Of a stretch of 64,000 nt of DNA, positions 1 to 9,404 are shown piece after piece (the first letter of the stretch is position 1; each line of letters begins with the position of its first letter). Source of the stretch: Acinetobacter pullicarnis (lineage in GTDB: Bacteria > Pseudomonadota > Gammaproteobacteria > Pseudomonadales > Moraxellaceae); contig NZ_VCMZ01000001.1 of the NCBI RefSeq assembly GCF_006352475.1, positions 1,674,001 to 1,738,000 of the forward strand, written 5' to 3'. A model generated the notes under the pieces. It saw only the letters and a list, made by a program, of their open reading frames with translations. It searched no databases and had not been told where the DNA came from. The position numbers were made by a program, and so were the translations under genes.

Positions 1-1
1 T

Positions 2-38
2 ATCCCGATGCGCTATCAAAGCTCATCGGGATTTTTTA
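2..38 (+). terminator. Hairpin with T-run just upstream of the first gene
   Basis: A 9-bp perfect stem (ATCCCGATG at 2-10, CATCGGGAT at 24-32) is followed by a T-run. It can end transcription from a gene left of the window. It also lies only about 20 bp before the next start codon, so it could act as a leader hairpin. Other genes of this island have hairpins in the same position. Confidence 0.75.
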
Positions 39-57
39 TGCTTAAAGGAATTCCAAT

Positions 58-618
58 ATGCAACCTCGTATTTTTGATAAAGCCAATCAAACTCTCGTTA
101 AAACGTTGAACTGCAATAAGCTATCTGAACGCTCTAAAGGTCAACTGCACTATCAGCTCTGGCAGGACAATGATGATCAATCTTTTGGGATTGCACTCAG
201 TGGTAATGACTCCTCTGGGGGATTTAGTGCTGAACTCATCAAAGTTGAGCAGATCATTGCAACTTTAGAGCAGCTCTACCAAACAGCTAAGCCATTTCAT
301 GCAATAGCCCTGAAAGGCCTATTCATTGGGAAATCAGTTAACAATGCTAGTTTCTTGGGAGCAATCTTAGTCGATCAAGGTGTTATTCGACTTCACCCTC
401 AAACCACACGATTGTTAGAAGTAAGTGATGAATATGAGTTGTGGCCATTATCTTTTGATGACTGTATTCAAGATGGTGAGTTATTAGAAAATACTGATAG
501 TGGCGCTAAGAATTCCTCCAAGCGAACTAAAACAAAGGCTCAGCAACAAGCGTCCGTTAATATGGATACCGCACAGACTGAGGAGATAGACGATGAAATA
601 CATCAAGACGCCCACTGA
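58..618 (+). CDS. Hypothetical island protein, 186 aa
   Basis: I do not recognise this protein. The ATG follows an AAAGGAATTCC ribosome-binding region. The first ~145 residues look like a compact alpha/beta fold. The last ~35 residues are Lys/Thr/Gln-rich and probably disordered. There is no signal peptide or membrane segment. It overlaps the next ORF by 26 bp, so the two are probably translationally coupled. Its place with integrase and helicase genes upstream of a tRNA-fragment att site marks it as accessory island content. The function is unknown. Confidence 0.7.
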   Translation: MQPRIFDKANQTLVKTLNCNKLSERSKGQLHYQLWQDNDDQSFGIALSGNDSSGGFSAELIKVEQIIATLEQLYQTAKPFHAIALKGLFIGKSVNNASFLGAILVDQGVIRLHPQTTRLLEVSDEYELWPLSFDDCIQDGELLENTDSGAKNSSKRTKTKAQQQASVNMDTAQTEEIDDEIHQDAH

Positions 619-928
619 GCTATACCAAGTTGCTAATCATTTTGTGAGAGCTAGCATTAAATTGCACATGCAGACTTTAGAACAACAGTATGCTGAACCG
701 TATCAAGCCATCCTGCATGGGTGGTTTGTTGTTTGTGAGGATGATAAAGATATTGTTGAACCTTTTCACGGACTATCATTTAGCCTTGCTGAAAAGCTGC
801 AATTAGGCGAAGTCGAATACGTGGAGAAAAAGCAAGATTGGTATGAAGTCTATATTCTATTAAATGATAACGAGGGCATCTTAATCTATGTCCCGATTGA
901 GATATTAGAACGGCATAAAATCGCTTGA
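593..928 (+). CDS. Hypothetical island protein, 111 aa
   Basis: Unrecognised small acidic soluble protein. Its start overlaps the 3' end of the previous gene, and GAGGAGAT just before the ATG is a good ribosome-binding site, so the two genes form a coupled pair. A reverse-strand ORF over the same region looks like a shadow. No catalytic motif is visible. Small acidic genes of this kind are common next to integrases in integrative elements; a role in element maintenance is only a guess. Confidence 0.65.
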   Translation: MKYIKTPTELYQVANHFVRASIKLHMQTLEQQYAEPYQAILHGWFVVCEDDKDIVEPFHGLSFSLAEKLQLGEVEYVEKKQDWYEVYILLNDNEGILIYVPIEILERHKIA

Positions 929-994
929 ATCTAGCCTGTTTGCTACAGCACTGACCTAGCAACATCCCTATGAATTTTAATAAAGAGTCCATTT

Positions 995-1273
995 ATGACA
1001 AGGCAACTATTATTCGCTTTGGGGAAAGTCGTATCTACGCCTAATGCCTTAGAGTTTGTTGTAAAGCATCACATCAATATTTTGATCTTGTTACATCGTC
1101 ATCAAATCGGTGATTGGGGGGAGTTGTGTGAGGAAGATCGTGAATCCAATGAGGATGCTTTGATCACTGATTCGAGAATTTTGTCTAGCTATAATTTTGA
1201 CCAAGACAAGATTTGGATCATTACCGAAGCTGATCGATCCCTAACAACGATCCTATTGCCAAGTGATTACTAG
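995..1273 (+). CDS. Small mobile-element-associated protein, 92 aa
   Basis: The pattern is ALGKVVSTPNALEF, then HQIGDWGELCEEDRESNEDAL, then an IWIITEADRSLTTILLP ending. From memory this matches a conserved family of ~90-residue proteins found on ICEs and plasmids. They are often labelled plasmid-related protein, or wrongly as type I restriction subunit M. The biochemical role is unknown. A strong terminator follows the stop codon, so this is the last gene of a short three-gene unit beginning at 58. The family assignment is from recall only. Confidence 0.75.
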   Translation: MTRQLLFALGKVVSTPNALEFVVKHHINILILLHRHQIGDWGELCEEDRESNEDALITDSRILSSYNFDQDKIWIITEADRSLTTILLPSDY

Positions 1274-1290
1274 TGAAACCGCAAAATAGA

Positions 1291-1320
1291 CCCCAAAGCG
1301 TAACCTGCTTTGGGGTTTGT
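1291..1320 (+). terminator. Rho-independent terminator after the 92-aa gene
   Basis: A perfect 9-bp stem (CCCCAAAGC at 1291-1299, GCTTTGGGG at 1307-1315) with a 7-nt loop and a short T-rich tail closes the first gene unit. Confidence 0.85.
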
Positions 1321-1396
1321 TGTTATTGATCAAGACTTGCTAAGTGTTGATGCAATTTTTAGATGAGGTGACGGACGTTCTAGTAGTCCGAAGGCT

Positions 1397-1846
1397 TCAT
1401 TCTTCATAGTCAGGAACTTTACGTATACGCTTTTGAGTATAAAATCCTCGATCTTTTTTATGCTTACTTCTGCAAATTCTTAAAGATAACTTTTTGAGTT
1501 TATTTCTATTTCTTTCCCTAAAGCTCAAAAATAGTTTGTTAAACGTGTGTCTAGAGCATTTAAACTCTAATTGTGATTTTTCGTACAGCTCTTTGGTACT
1601 TTTAAATCCACCTTTTCTTAATATATTAAATAAAAATTGATCAAACGTCTCATCTTCCACTCCTTTTTTATGAAAATTAGTCACACGTTTTACATAAAAT
1701 TCCTCTTCAAGATCAATAGTTTTGAAGATTTGAATATAACGATAAGCTGAACTTTTAGGCGTATTAAACTTATACGCTATTTGATTTGCATTCATTTCAG
1801 GATTGTTTACTAATTCGCTAAATATCTCAGGAGGAATATGTGCCAT
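1397..1846 (-). CDS. Hypothetical HTH-like protein, 149 aa
   Basis: No family recognised. Residues ~15-42 (ANQIAYKFNTPKSSAYRYIQ) look like a helix-turn-helix of the winged or resolvase type. The C-terminal third is very rich in Lys and Arg (for example RNRNKLKKLSLRICRSKHKK), which suits nucleic-acid binding. It is the only minus-strand gene in the left island part and is divergent from the 215-aa gene, so it could control that gene across the ~250-bp AT-rich spacer. That role is inferred. Confidence 0.6.
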   Translation of the reverse strand: MAHIPPEIFSELVNNPEMNANQIAYKFNTPKSSAYRYIQIFKTIDLEEEFYVKRVTNFHKKGVEDETFDQFLFNILRKGGFKSTKELYEKSQLEFKCSRHTFNKLFLSFRERNRNKLKKLSLRICRSKHKKDRGFYTQKRIRKVPDYEE

Positions 1847-2097
1847 TTCAGTTGATTAAAAAACAGTCAGTCATTTGATTTTTAAAAGTATGACATATTC
1901 ACCAGTTTTATCCAGCTCGCATAGGAGAATGCTTTCGAAAAGGAAAACCCCAGTATCGTTTTTGATAAATTTTATTTATAAAATACAACATGTTATGTAT
2001 ATTTTATATCAATTTTACCAACTTATGATAATGTGAGATTATCTTTTCCGTTGCTAAAGGCAGCACTTAACTTGCTCAACTGAATGGATGATATCTC

Positions 2098-2745
2098 ATG
2101 TCAAAAGTTTCTAAAAAATCTAAGTTTTCTGATTTAAAAGACAAATTAATGTTGAGAGGTCAAAATACTCTTAAAAATGAAATACACGTTGCCACAAACA
2201 ACCTGTTTAGCGATTGTGTTGGTTTTTACTACAACACTGATATTTTTAAAGAATTCAATGATATCAACACTTTGAATGAAAAAGAAAATTTAAACCTCAC
2301 CTTAAAAAAGTTAGGCAAGAAAGAAAAACCATTAAAAATCACAGGTGATTTTAGCTGTTCAATAACTAGGGCATATCTTGATTATATTGATCACAAAGTT
2401 TGTGTGGAATTATTAGATTATGCAATGTGTAGAGATGTTCCTTTATTGGTAATTAAAAATGAATTCAATCTGAAAGCATTAAAGATTAACTGTATGTCTT
2501 ATCAATCAAATTATGATTTTACTGAGATACTAAATGATTACCAACCAGCTAAAATTATTTTCCTTCAACCTCAAAGGTATAACGGTTTTTCTGAGTGCTA
2601 CATTTTGGGAGTTTATTTATTAGACGAAGAAAATAATTTTATTAGCAAGTTCATCATACAGTTTATGGATGAAAAAAATGCACCTAAAGGGTGTAAAAAA
2701 CTTCGTGTACCAAAGTCTGTAAGCGAGTTTTATGCTTCATACTAA
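2098..2745 (+). CDS. Hypothetical protein, 215 aa
   Basis: Unrecognised. The N-terminus is Lys/Ser-rich (MSKVSKKSKFSDLKDK), followed by a soluble alpha/beta-looking body with no membrane segment or obvious catalytic motif. The gene is AT-rich like the rest of the island. The sequence before the ATG (GGATGATATCTC) gives a moderate ribosome-binding site. It is separated from the integrase by a 13-bp inverted repeat, so it is probably a separate transcription unit. Confidence 0.6.
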   Translation: MSKVSKKSKFSDLKDKLMLRGQNTLKNEIHVATNNLFSDCVGFYYNTDIFKEFNDINTLNEKENLNLTLKKLGKKEKPLKITGDFSCSITRAYLDYIDHKVCVELLDYAMCRDVPLLVIKNEFNLKALKINCMSYQSNYDFTEILNDYQPAKIIFLQPQRYNGFSECYILGVYLLDEENNFISKFIIQFMDEKNAPKGCKKLRVPKSVSEFYASY

Positions 2746-2766
2746 TTTTTAAACCTCTCTAAATGT

Positions 2767-2824
2767 ACTAATCCCTGATTCTTAAAACATGGTCTCATGA
2801 TCAGGGATTAGTGCGCCTTTTTTT
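2767..2824 (+). terminator. 13-bp hairpin plus T-run before the integrase
   Basis: Perfect stem ACTAATCCCTGAT (2767-2779) / ATCAGGGATTAGT (2800-2812), followed by GCGCC and seven T. It ends the 215-aa gene and lies ~14 bp before the integrase start codon. The AATCCC arm recurs in other hairpins of this island. Confidence 0.75.
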
Positions 2825-2837
2825 ACAAGGAGACCTC

Positions 2838-4034
2838 ATGAACAGCCCTTTTGCAATCAACGCATCAACTAATTTAGGAACGTCACAGTTTTTCAATATT
2901 GAAAAACTCACACTACCAGAGGGTAAATCCAAAGTTGAAATCTCAATTCCTCATGTTAAAGGCCTGAAAGTTGTTGTTTCAAATGCCAGTAAGAGCTTCA
3001 TGTTTCGAGCTGTTTTTGCTCAAAAAAAAATCAGCTGCATGATAGGGAAATATCCTGATATTTCCCTAGAACAAGCTATAAATATCGTTATTCAGTATCA
3101 GCACTCACTGAACAAAGGTATTAACCCTTTGGAGGAGAAAAAACGTGTCAAGAATCTACCCACCCTAAAAGACTTTTTCTACAAAACGTATTTACCTTTG
3201 GCTAAATTGAATAAAAAGTCTTGGAAGGATGATATTTCAAGATTCAAGAATCATATTGAAGCGACTTTGGGGGCTATTCAAATCAATATAATTACAGCAG
3301 CGATGCTCAGTGACTTAATGTTGGAAATCAAAGGGGAAAATCGATCAAATGCAACGGTCAATAGATCGAGAGCATTATTAAGCAGTATGTTCAATCTAGC
3401 CTTCGAACGAGAAGTAATTGATCTTAGCCCAATGAGCCGTGTCAAAAAATTCGTAGAGCAGAATCATATTGAGAGATACCTCAGTGATGATGAGCTTCAG
3501 CGACTTATGCAGATTCTTACAAATCACAAAGTTCACGGCATCGAAAATCAAATTATTGTTGGCATCGTTGAAATGTTGCTATTAACAGGAGCACGTAAAG
3601 GCGAAGTACTCAACCTTAAATGGAGTGATTTAGATGAAAATAATCATCTATGGAAACTCAATGAAAATAAGTCGGGAAAACCACGCATTATTCAGCTGAA
3701 TAGTGAGGCCCAACTAATCATACGCAGAATGTCTCGTAAATATCCTTATGTATTTGCAAACCCTGCAACAGCCCTACCTTACAATGATATACGTAAAACC
3801 TTTCAAAACATCTTGGAAGCTGCTCAGATTGAGAATTTCCGTATTCATGATCTACGTCATAACTTCGCAAGTATGGCTGTGAATAATGGTTGTGATATCT
3901 ATGTGGTACAGCACTTGTTGGGCCATGCTTCACCGACCACCACGCAGCGGTATGCGCATCTACGCCAAGATACTTTGCGTAACGCATCTGAAATGCTAGC
4001 TGGACGTATCAACAGCGCTCGCCCAACTCTCTAA
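2838..4034 (+). CDS. int: Tyrosine recombinase / island integrase, 398 aa
   Basis: Site-specific recombinase of the phage-integrase family. The N-terminal ~95 residues resemble the DUF4102-type arm-binding domain (IGKYPDISLEQA), followed by a SAM-like core-binding region. The catalytic domain shows the Arg in LLLTGARKGEVLNLKW, the HDLRHNFAS box, LLGHASPTTTQRYAHL and the terminal Tyr. I chose the ATG at 2838 because AAGGAG lies just upstream; the longer ORF from 2811 would begin inside the terminator stem. It probably integrates the island at the tRNA-Ile2 gene whose 3' fragment is at 11753-11797. Confidence 0.93.
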   Translation: MNSPFAINASTNLGTSQFFNIEKLTLPEGKSKVEISIPHVKGLKVVVSNASKSFMFRAVFAQKKISCMIGKYPDISLEQAINIVIQYQHSLNKGINPLEEKKRVKNLPTLKDFFYKTYLPLAKLNKKSWKDDISRFKNHIEATLGAIQINIITAAMLSDLMLEIKGENRSNATVNRSRALLSSMFNLAFEREVIDLSPMSRVKKFVEQNHIERYLSDDELQRLMQILTNHKVHGIENQIIVGIVEMLLLTGARKGEVLNLKWSDLDENNHLWKLNENKSGKPRIIQLNSEAQLIIRRMSRKYPYVFANPATALPYNDIRKTFQNILEAAQIENFRIHDLRHNFASMAVNNGCDIYVVQHLLGHASPTTTQRYAHLRQDTLRNASEMLAGRINSARPTL

Positions 4035-4056
4035 CCCTTAATTTTAATCATTATCT

Positions 4057-4081
4057 GGGTATATCGCAAAACGATATACCC
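4057..4081 (+). promoter_or_regulatory. Perfect leader hairpin before the helicase
   Basis: A 10-bp stem GGGTATATCG/CGATATACCC with a 5-nt loop ends two bases before the AAGGA ribosome-binding site of the helicase gene. There is no T-run, so this is less likely a terminator. It could be a protein-binding operator or a translation-control element. Confidence 0.5.
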
Positions 4082-4093
4082 TAAGGATTTCTC

Positions 4094-6340
4094 ATGTCTA
4101 AAAAAACATTTATGCTTGATAAAAGTCAATTTCTAACCCATTTAGGGCTAAAAATACCACCTAATCAAAGCTTCTTTTTGATTGCACCAACAGGATCAGG
4201 CAAAACCTCTTTTACAATGGAGGACTTAAATACTCAATTTGAGTTTGTCCTGATCCTAGTTCCGACTCAGGCCAAAGTAATGGAACTGGAAAGTGAATAT
4301 CCTAAAGTTAAATGCTCAAAATATTTATTTTTTTGTGGAAATAAAAGTCCTGATGAAAGTATTCGTAGTTTTAAAGGTGTTGTAGTCGCTACATATGATA
4401 AATTCGACAAAGTCATAGAGTTAATGACGCCTTTGCAAAAAAAGAAAGCTCTACTGGTCATTGATGAATCTCATAAACTTTATTCAGCAGGATCATTTCG
4501 AGATAGCGCTTTAACACCTGTCATTTGGCATCTACAACAGCGCTCGATTCCCTCAATATTATTTTTGACTGCAACTAAAACCAATACGTTATTTGAGCAG
4601 TTAAAAATCAAGATTGATCAAGAATATATCATTGAACATAAGAATCCGATTATCCGTAGTATTGAAGTTGTTTCATTGCTTAAGGGGGATCAATATACCT
4701 GTGTTGCTATGATTGAGAATAGAATCAAGCAGCTCAAAAAAGAATATATCAGCTTGCCTAAAGATCAACGCTGTAAGACCATTATTGTACGGGTCAATTC
4801 ACGAGAGAAATGTGACAATCTACAGCGATATTTTGAGGATAAATTCAAGCTAAAATGTCTTGTGGTACATAGTAAGTCTAAGAACAATGTTGATGTTCGT
4901 GAGATTTTTGAGACACAGAAGATCCCGAAAGGTGTCGATATTGTATTTACAACCTCAATCATGGATGAAGCTGTAAATCTTAAAAACGAACAGATTGAGG
5001 TTGATTCTATTTTTGTACTTGGAAAACAAGCGCACGTAGAAGAATTGGTTCAATTCATTGGTCGTTTACGTTTGGCCAATGTACCTTGTTATCTGCTATT
5101 GCATACCGAAATTTGTCGTACCCATGATGACCCATCAAAGATTCATGAAAAGCATATTAAAAAGCTGAATGACTTTATATCACGTGTAAATAAAATTGCA
5201 GAAGCTCTAGCAAGTCTTGCTGAAGATTATGAGTTCGATCTGCAAGATATCGAGAAGCCAAATATTTATGACAAAGTTAATCGAATGAATGAGAGTTTTA
5301 AAGAATGGTTCGGTTGCAAGCTTTTTGCTGTCTATAAAGGAAAATCCCTAGAGAATATTGCGAGCCTTGTTTCAACGCTGTATCAAATAGATGCTGGCCA
5401 ATTCTATAGTAGCTTCGAATACCTCAAGTGGCGTATCCAAAAATTTCTTCCTAATTGTAAGATTAGCTATGCTGAGAACAAAACGCTTGAAACACCTCAA
5501 GATATCAAGGATTTTTTTAATGAGCAAAAAAGTAATGCTGAACAAGCCTATGCTGAGAGTATTGATACAGGAATTGAAATTTTTCTTAAGCATTTTCAGA
5601 CTATAAATTTTAAACCTGAATCATTAAAAGATATTTCAAGTAAGTTCATCAAGAATAAACAGCAAGATGAGGCTTATATTGAGGACCTTGTTTGGCATAA
5701 AGACTATCAGGTTCGACACTATGAAGAGGTTAGCCAAGTTCTAAATGAAACGATCTATCTGTCGCAGCATATAACTAATTTACATGATATACGTGAAATA
5801 CTTACCCAGAAGAAATTTAGGGAAATATTGAAAGTCACTGAGGCTTATGCGAATAATGAATTTATCCGTCATATCGTTAAACAACTCTATGGCAGTAATC
5901 CTAATAAATATTTGCATGGTCACTATACCCTTAATGGCGTACAGGCCAGTAAATTATTGAGTAAGACAATCAAAGCCGTACAGGATCAGACACACCTACC
6001 GATGCGAACGATCATTAAAGAGAACCTGATCAAAGGAATGCGTTATGACTATAAAACCGATGCCTTTGACATTACTGAAAGCAAAGCCTTAAACTTTCTT
6101 GCTGCTTATTTTGAGGTCAAAGACAAAAATAAGAATAAACCTGAAAGACGCTACCTTGAATTTCAGGGTATTGCTGTTGGCGGCTTTGAATACCTGAGTC
6201 TTAAAGATTTACAAGCTCCGCATCTCATTGCAAAAGAAAAATTTATACTCAATGAGAAGACCTATGATGCCTATTCTGGTCAATGTCTGACTAAGCTGAC
6301 TCGTACACTAAGCATGGAAGATCTTTATAACGAACTTTAA
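4094..6340 (+). CDS. SF2 DEAD/DEAH-type helicase, 748 aa
   Basis: Superfamily 2 helicase. Visible motifs: Walker A APTGSGKTS (~residues 31-39), motif II DESH in LLVIDESHKL (~125), motif III TATKT (~158), and a motif VI-like QFIGRLR near residue 320. The C-terminal ~400 residues have no motif I recognise and are rich in charged helices. It stands alone between the integrase and the repeat-bounded cargo gene. Possible roles are replication of the excised island, mobilisation, or defence. The repeat copy begins within its last codons (6335). Confidence 0.8.
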   Translation: MSKKTFMLDKSQFLTHLGLKIPPNQSFFLIAPTGSGKTSFTMEDLNTQFEFVLILVPTQAKVMELESEYPKVKCSKYLFFCGNKSPDESIRSFKGVVVATYDKFDKVIELMTPLQKKKALLVIDESHKLYSAGSFRDSALTPVIWHLQQRSIPSILFLTATKTNTLFEQLKIKIDQEYIIEHKNPIIRSIEVVSLLKGDQYTCVAMIENRIKQLKKEYISLPKDQRCKTIIVRVNSREKCDNLQRYFEDKFKLKCLVVHSKSKNNVDVREIFETQKIPKGVDIVFTTSIMDEAVNLKNEQIEVDSIFVLGKQAHVEELVQFIGRLRLANVPCYLLLHTEICRTHDDPSKIHEKHIKKLNDFISRVNKIAEALASLAEDYEFDLQDIEKPNIYDKVNRMNESFKEWFGCKLFAVYKGKSLENIASLVSTLYQIDAGQFYSSFEYLKWRIQKFLPNCKISYAENKTLETPQDIKDFFNEQKSNAEQAYAESIDTGIEIFLKHFQTINFKPESLKDISSKFIKNKQQDEAYIEDLVWHKDYQVRHYEEVSQVLNETIYLSQHITNLHDIREILTQKKFREILKVTEAYANNEFIRHIVKQLYGSNPNKYLHGHYTLNGVQASKLLSKTIKAVQDQTHLPMRTIIKENLIKGMRYDYKTDAFDITESKALNFLAAYFEVKDKNKNKPERRYLEFQGIAVGGFEYLSLKDLQAPHLIAKEKFILNEKTYDAYSGQCLTKLTRTLSMEDLYNEL

Positions 6341-6533
6341 AAGACCACTATCAAGTCCACAATCCCAATGTTTTCAGTTCTCACAGGTTCAGGTGAGGTT
6401 CGAACCGAAATCATTGGGATTCTGCACGATGCAGAAATGTGAGGGGGATAAATTTATTTTGTGGTAAAACTCTGGGCTTGTGTTCGGTCACATCATGTTG
6501 TGGGCTCGGTGCTGGGGGGAGTTTTGGTTATTT
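6335..6533 (+). repeat. Structured direct repeat, copy A (~198 bp)
   Basis: This copy matches 11134-11331 with only scattered substitutions. It contains an outer 10-bp stem AATCCCAATG/CATTGGGATT enclosing two small hairpins, CTCAC/GTGAG and GGTT/AACC, then a conserved tail hairpin CTGCA-CGA-TGCAG and AATGTGAGG. It starts at the helicase stop codon. With copy B it brackets the nuclease/NTPase gene. Confidence 0.85.
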
Positions 6534-6727
6534 AGTAAGTTACAGATACATTATACTTATAAAAAGATGCTTTTAATATTTATCTAACAAGTATGATCGA
6601 TATAAAATCATTTAAATTATATTCTATATCTATTACTTAAAATGTTTATAAATCTAGAATTGACATAGAGAGCATACTGATGCTTTATATACTAACTACA
6701 TATTATATAATAGTTTTAGGGTACTAA

Positions 6728-8183
6728 ATGGCTAATATTGACATCGCGGAAGGAAAATTAAAATGTTTACTGGATGAAGTAAGGCAAAACTTACCAACAA
6801 TAATAAGTGAAGAAGATGCAAAAATTAAAATTATAAATAGAATCTTTAATGAGTGTTTAGGCTGGTCATTCACCACTTTTTTTTGTGAAAATAGCCATGA
6901 AAATGGTTTTTCTGACTATATATTAAAAATAGGTGATGAAGAGTCGCTTGTCGTAGAAGCTAAGCGTATAGGCATATTAGGTGTAGAGTCAGCTATTATT
7001 GACAAGTGTCGAACTCTTAAGATTTCTGGTACTGTTTTGAAACCATCAATCGAGGGTATAAAGCAGGCTCATTCATACGCCAGTGATGCTGGGATTCCTA
7101 TTTCAGTAGTAACAGATGGGATTACATGGATAGTTTTTAAAAATTGGGTTAAAGGTGGATACAGAGAAAAGGAGGCATTTGTTTTTCCATCTCTTGAGGC
7201 TGTTGAAAATTCTTTTAGTACTTTTTATGAGCTACTTTCATATGAAAGCTTTACTAATAAAACATATAGTATTCTTTTTGACCAAGTACATAATAATCGT
7301 CAACAGCTCACTCTCCCTTTGACCGCTGCACTGGAATCTAGTGATATAAATATACTTCAAAAGTCCCCCATTGCATTTGATCTTGAAAAGATCTTTAACA
7401 ATTTTTTCACACAAATTACAGGGGATGCTAATTCCGAAATCATGAAAGAGTGTTTTGTTGAATCTAATGAAAGTCAGATTGCAGATTATTCCTTAGAGAA
7501 GATCACCAATAGTGTTTTGAATAATTTACCTCATTATAAAAGTCAAGTAGGACATGAATTAAGTAATCTAATTGAGGGAAATGTACAGGCAGGCATCCCG
7601 CCAGATTCAGACCTATCTGTCTTTATTGTCGGTCCAACTGGTTCTGGTAAAACCACTTATATTGATAGATTCTTCTCAAAAATACTGGATAGGAATATAA
7701 GAGAGGATTGCTTAACTATAAATATTAATTGCTTAGATGCTACTGGGGATATAAGCAGAATAACAAGTTGGCTAACTGCAACAATTATAAGTTTTTTAGA
7801 AAAAAAGTTGTTTTCGGAGGGATTCCCTACTTATAACGACTTAAAAGGTATGTATTTTAGTCAATATCAACGAATGGCTTCAGGTTATTTAAAGAAAGTT
7901 TATGAAAATGATAAAAAAATATTCGATGAAAAATTTGCAGACTTTCTAGATAAAGAGGTTCATGAAAATCGTGAAGGTTATCTAGAGAGTCTGCTTCACT
8001 TCACAATACATAACCGTAAAAAACTACCCATCATTATTGTGGATAATACGGATGAATTTACAATTGATTTTAAGATCCAAATTTTCCAGTTTTGTAATTC
8101 TTATAGAAGAAAAGTAAAAACGTGTATGTTAATGTTCCCCGTTACAGATAAGTCTGCATGGAGCTTTTCTAAGACCGATATAT
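6728..8183 (+). pseudogene. 5' part of IS-split nuclease/P-loop NTPase gene
   Basis: This encodes residues 1-485 of a protein that would be 975 aa without the IS; as it stands it stops at the IS edge (TAG at 8183-8185). Residues ~20-190 resemble the HsdR_N-type PD-(D/E)XK fold: FSDYIL gives the Asp, LVVEAKR gives the ExK, and a downstream Gln lies in IKQAHSY. From residue ~298 a P-loop NTPase begins with VGPTGSGKTTYID (Walker A) and a Walker B-like IIIVDNTDEF near 435. A nuclease plus NTPase on an integrase-bearing island suggests an anti-phage or anti-plasmid system. That role is inferred. Confidence 0.85.
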
Positions 8184-8271
8184 AGAGGTGGATCAGGAAA
8201 TTTGAACAACACTTATAAGTGATATTTTGCTCCCCAAATGATGTTATAAACATCAATATATGGAGTATTTT

Positions 8272-8577
8272 ATGGCACGTAGACCAAGAAGAAATCATTC
8301 AAATGATTTTAAAGCTAAGGTAGCACTTGCTGCGATTAAAGCAGAAAAAACACTTGCTGAATTGAGTGCTGAATTTGATGTTCATCAAAACCAAATTATC
8401 GACTGGAAAAATCAACTGATTTCAGCTTCCTCGCAAGCTTTCGATCAATCAAAAGCTCCAACAGAACCACCCATCGATCTAAAAAAACTACATGCAAAAA
8501 TCGGTGAGCAGGCATTAGAAATTGATTTTTTAGAAGGTGTGTTGAAGAAACTGGGCCGCTTCAACCACAAAAGTTAA
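8272..8577 (+). CDS. IS3-family transposase OrfA, 101 aa
   Basis: DNA-binding half of the transposase. It has the IS3-type helix-turn-helix (FKAKVALAAIKAEKTLAELSAEF, with HQNQIIDWKNQL) and a C-terminal leucine-zipper-like coiled coil. The start at 8272 is chosen because GGAG lies 7 bp upstream; the ATG at 8260 has no such site. Near the 3' end, T-TTT-TTA (8526-8532) in the zero frame is a classic -1 slippery heptamer that would produce the OrfAB fusion transposase. Confidence 0.92.
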   Translation: MARRPRRNHSNDFKAKVALAAIKAEKTLAELSAEFDVHQNQIIDWKNQLISASSQAFDQSKAPTEPPIDLKKLHAKIGEQALEIDFLEGVLKKLGRFNHKS

Positions 8578-8663
8578 TCGATGACTCACTTCAGATTTCA
8601 GTATCTAAGCAAGCTCAGCTGCTGAAAGTCTCCCGTGGTTGTTATTACTATCGCCCAAAACCT

Positions 8664-9404
8664 GTGAGTGCATCAGATCTGAAGCTGATGCGCTGTATGG
8701 ATGAGTTACATATGCAATACCCTTTTGCAGGTAGCCGTATGATGCGTGATTTGTTGAATCGTCAAGGACATCATATAGGACGACGTCATACACGTACTTT
8801 AATGAAGAAAATGGGCATTAATGCGTTATATTGCAAACCAAATTTAAGCCAGGCTAATCAAGCTCACCGCAAATATCCATATCTGCTCAAAGGATTGGCT
8901 ATTCAGCGCAGTAATCAAGTGTGGTCTACGGATATAACGTATATCCCTATGGCAAAAGGCTTTGTTTATTTATGTGCTGTGATTGATTGGCATAGCCGCA
9001 AGGTACTTGCGCATAGAGTATCGATTAGTATGGAGGTTACATTTTGCATAGAAACATTAAATGAAGCTATTGAAAAATATGGTCGACCTGAAATATTTAA
9101 TACAGACCAAGGCAGTCAGTTTACCAGTGATGCATTTATTGATGTATTGAAATCAAATGACATCCAAATCAGCATGGATGGTAAAGGTCGATGGGTTGAT
9201 AATGTGATGGTTGAACGATTATGGCGGAGCGTTAAATATGAAGAGGTGTATCTCAAAGCCTACAGCAATGTTTTGGATGCGAAGAAGCAATTAAACGCAT
9301 ATTTTGAATTTTATAATTTGAAACGACCTCATTCGAGTCTGGACAAAATGACTCCAGATGAGTTTTACTATGACCAGCTACCACAACAAAATAAGGTAGC
9401 TTAA
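8664..9404 (+). CDS. IS3-family transposase OrfB (DDE), 246 aa or OrfAB fusion
   Basis: Catalytic half of the transposase. The HTH_21-like region (MQYPFAGSRMMRDLL) precedes the rve core with the DDE triad: Asp in WSTDITYI, Asp in FNTDQGSQF, Glu in VERLWRSVKYEE. The frame is open upstream of the first ATG back to the slippery site at 8526-8532, so the active product is probably the -1 frameshift fusion of 8272-9404. No internal stop is seen, so the IS may still be active. Confidence 0.93.
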   Translation: MSASDLKLMRCMDELHMQYPFAGSRMMRDLLNRQGHHIGRRHTRTLMKKMGINALYCKPNLSQANQAHRKYPYLLKGLAIQRSNQVWSTDITYIPMAKGFVYLCAVIDWHSRKVLAHRVSISMEVTFCIETLNEAIEKYGRPEIFNTDQGSQFTSDAFIDVLKSNDIQISMDGKGRWVDNVMVERLWRSVKYEEVYLKAYSNVLDAKKQLNAYFEFYNLKRPHSSLDKMTPDEFYYDQLPQQNKVA

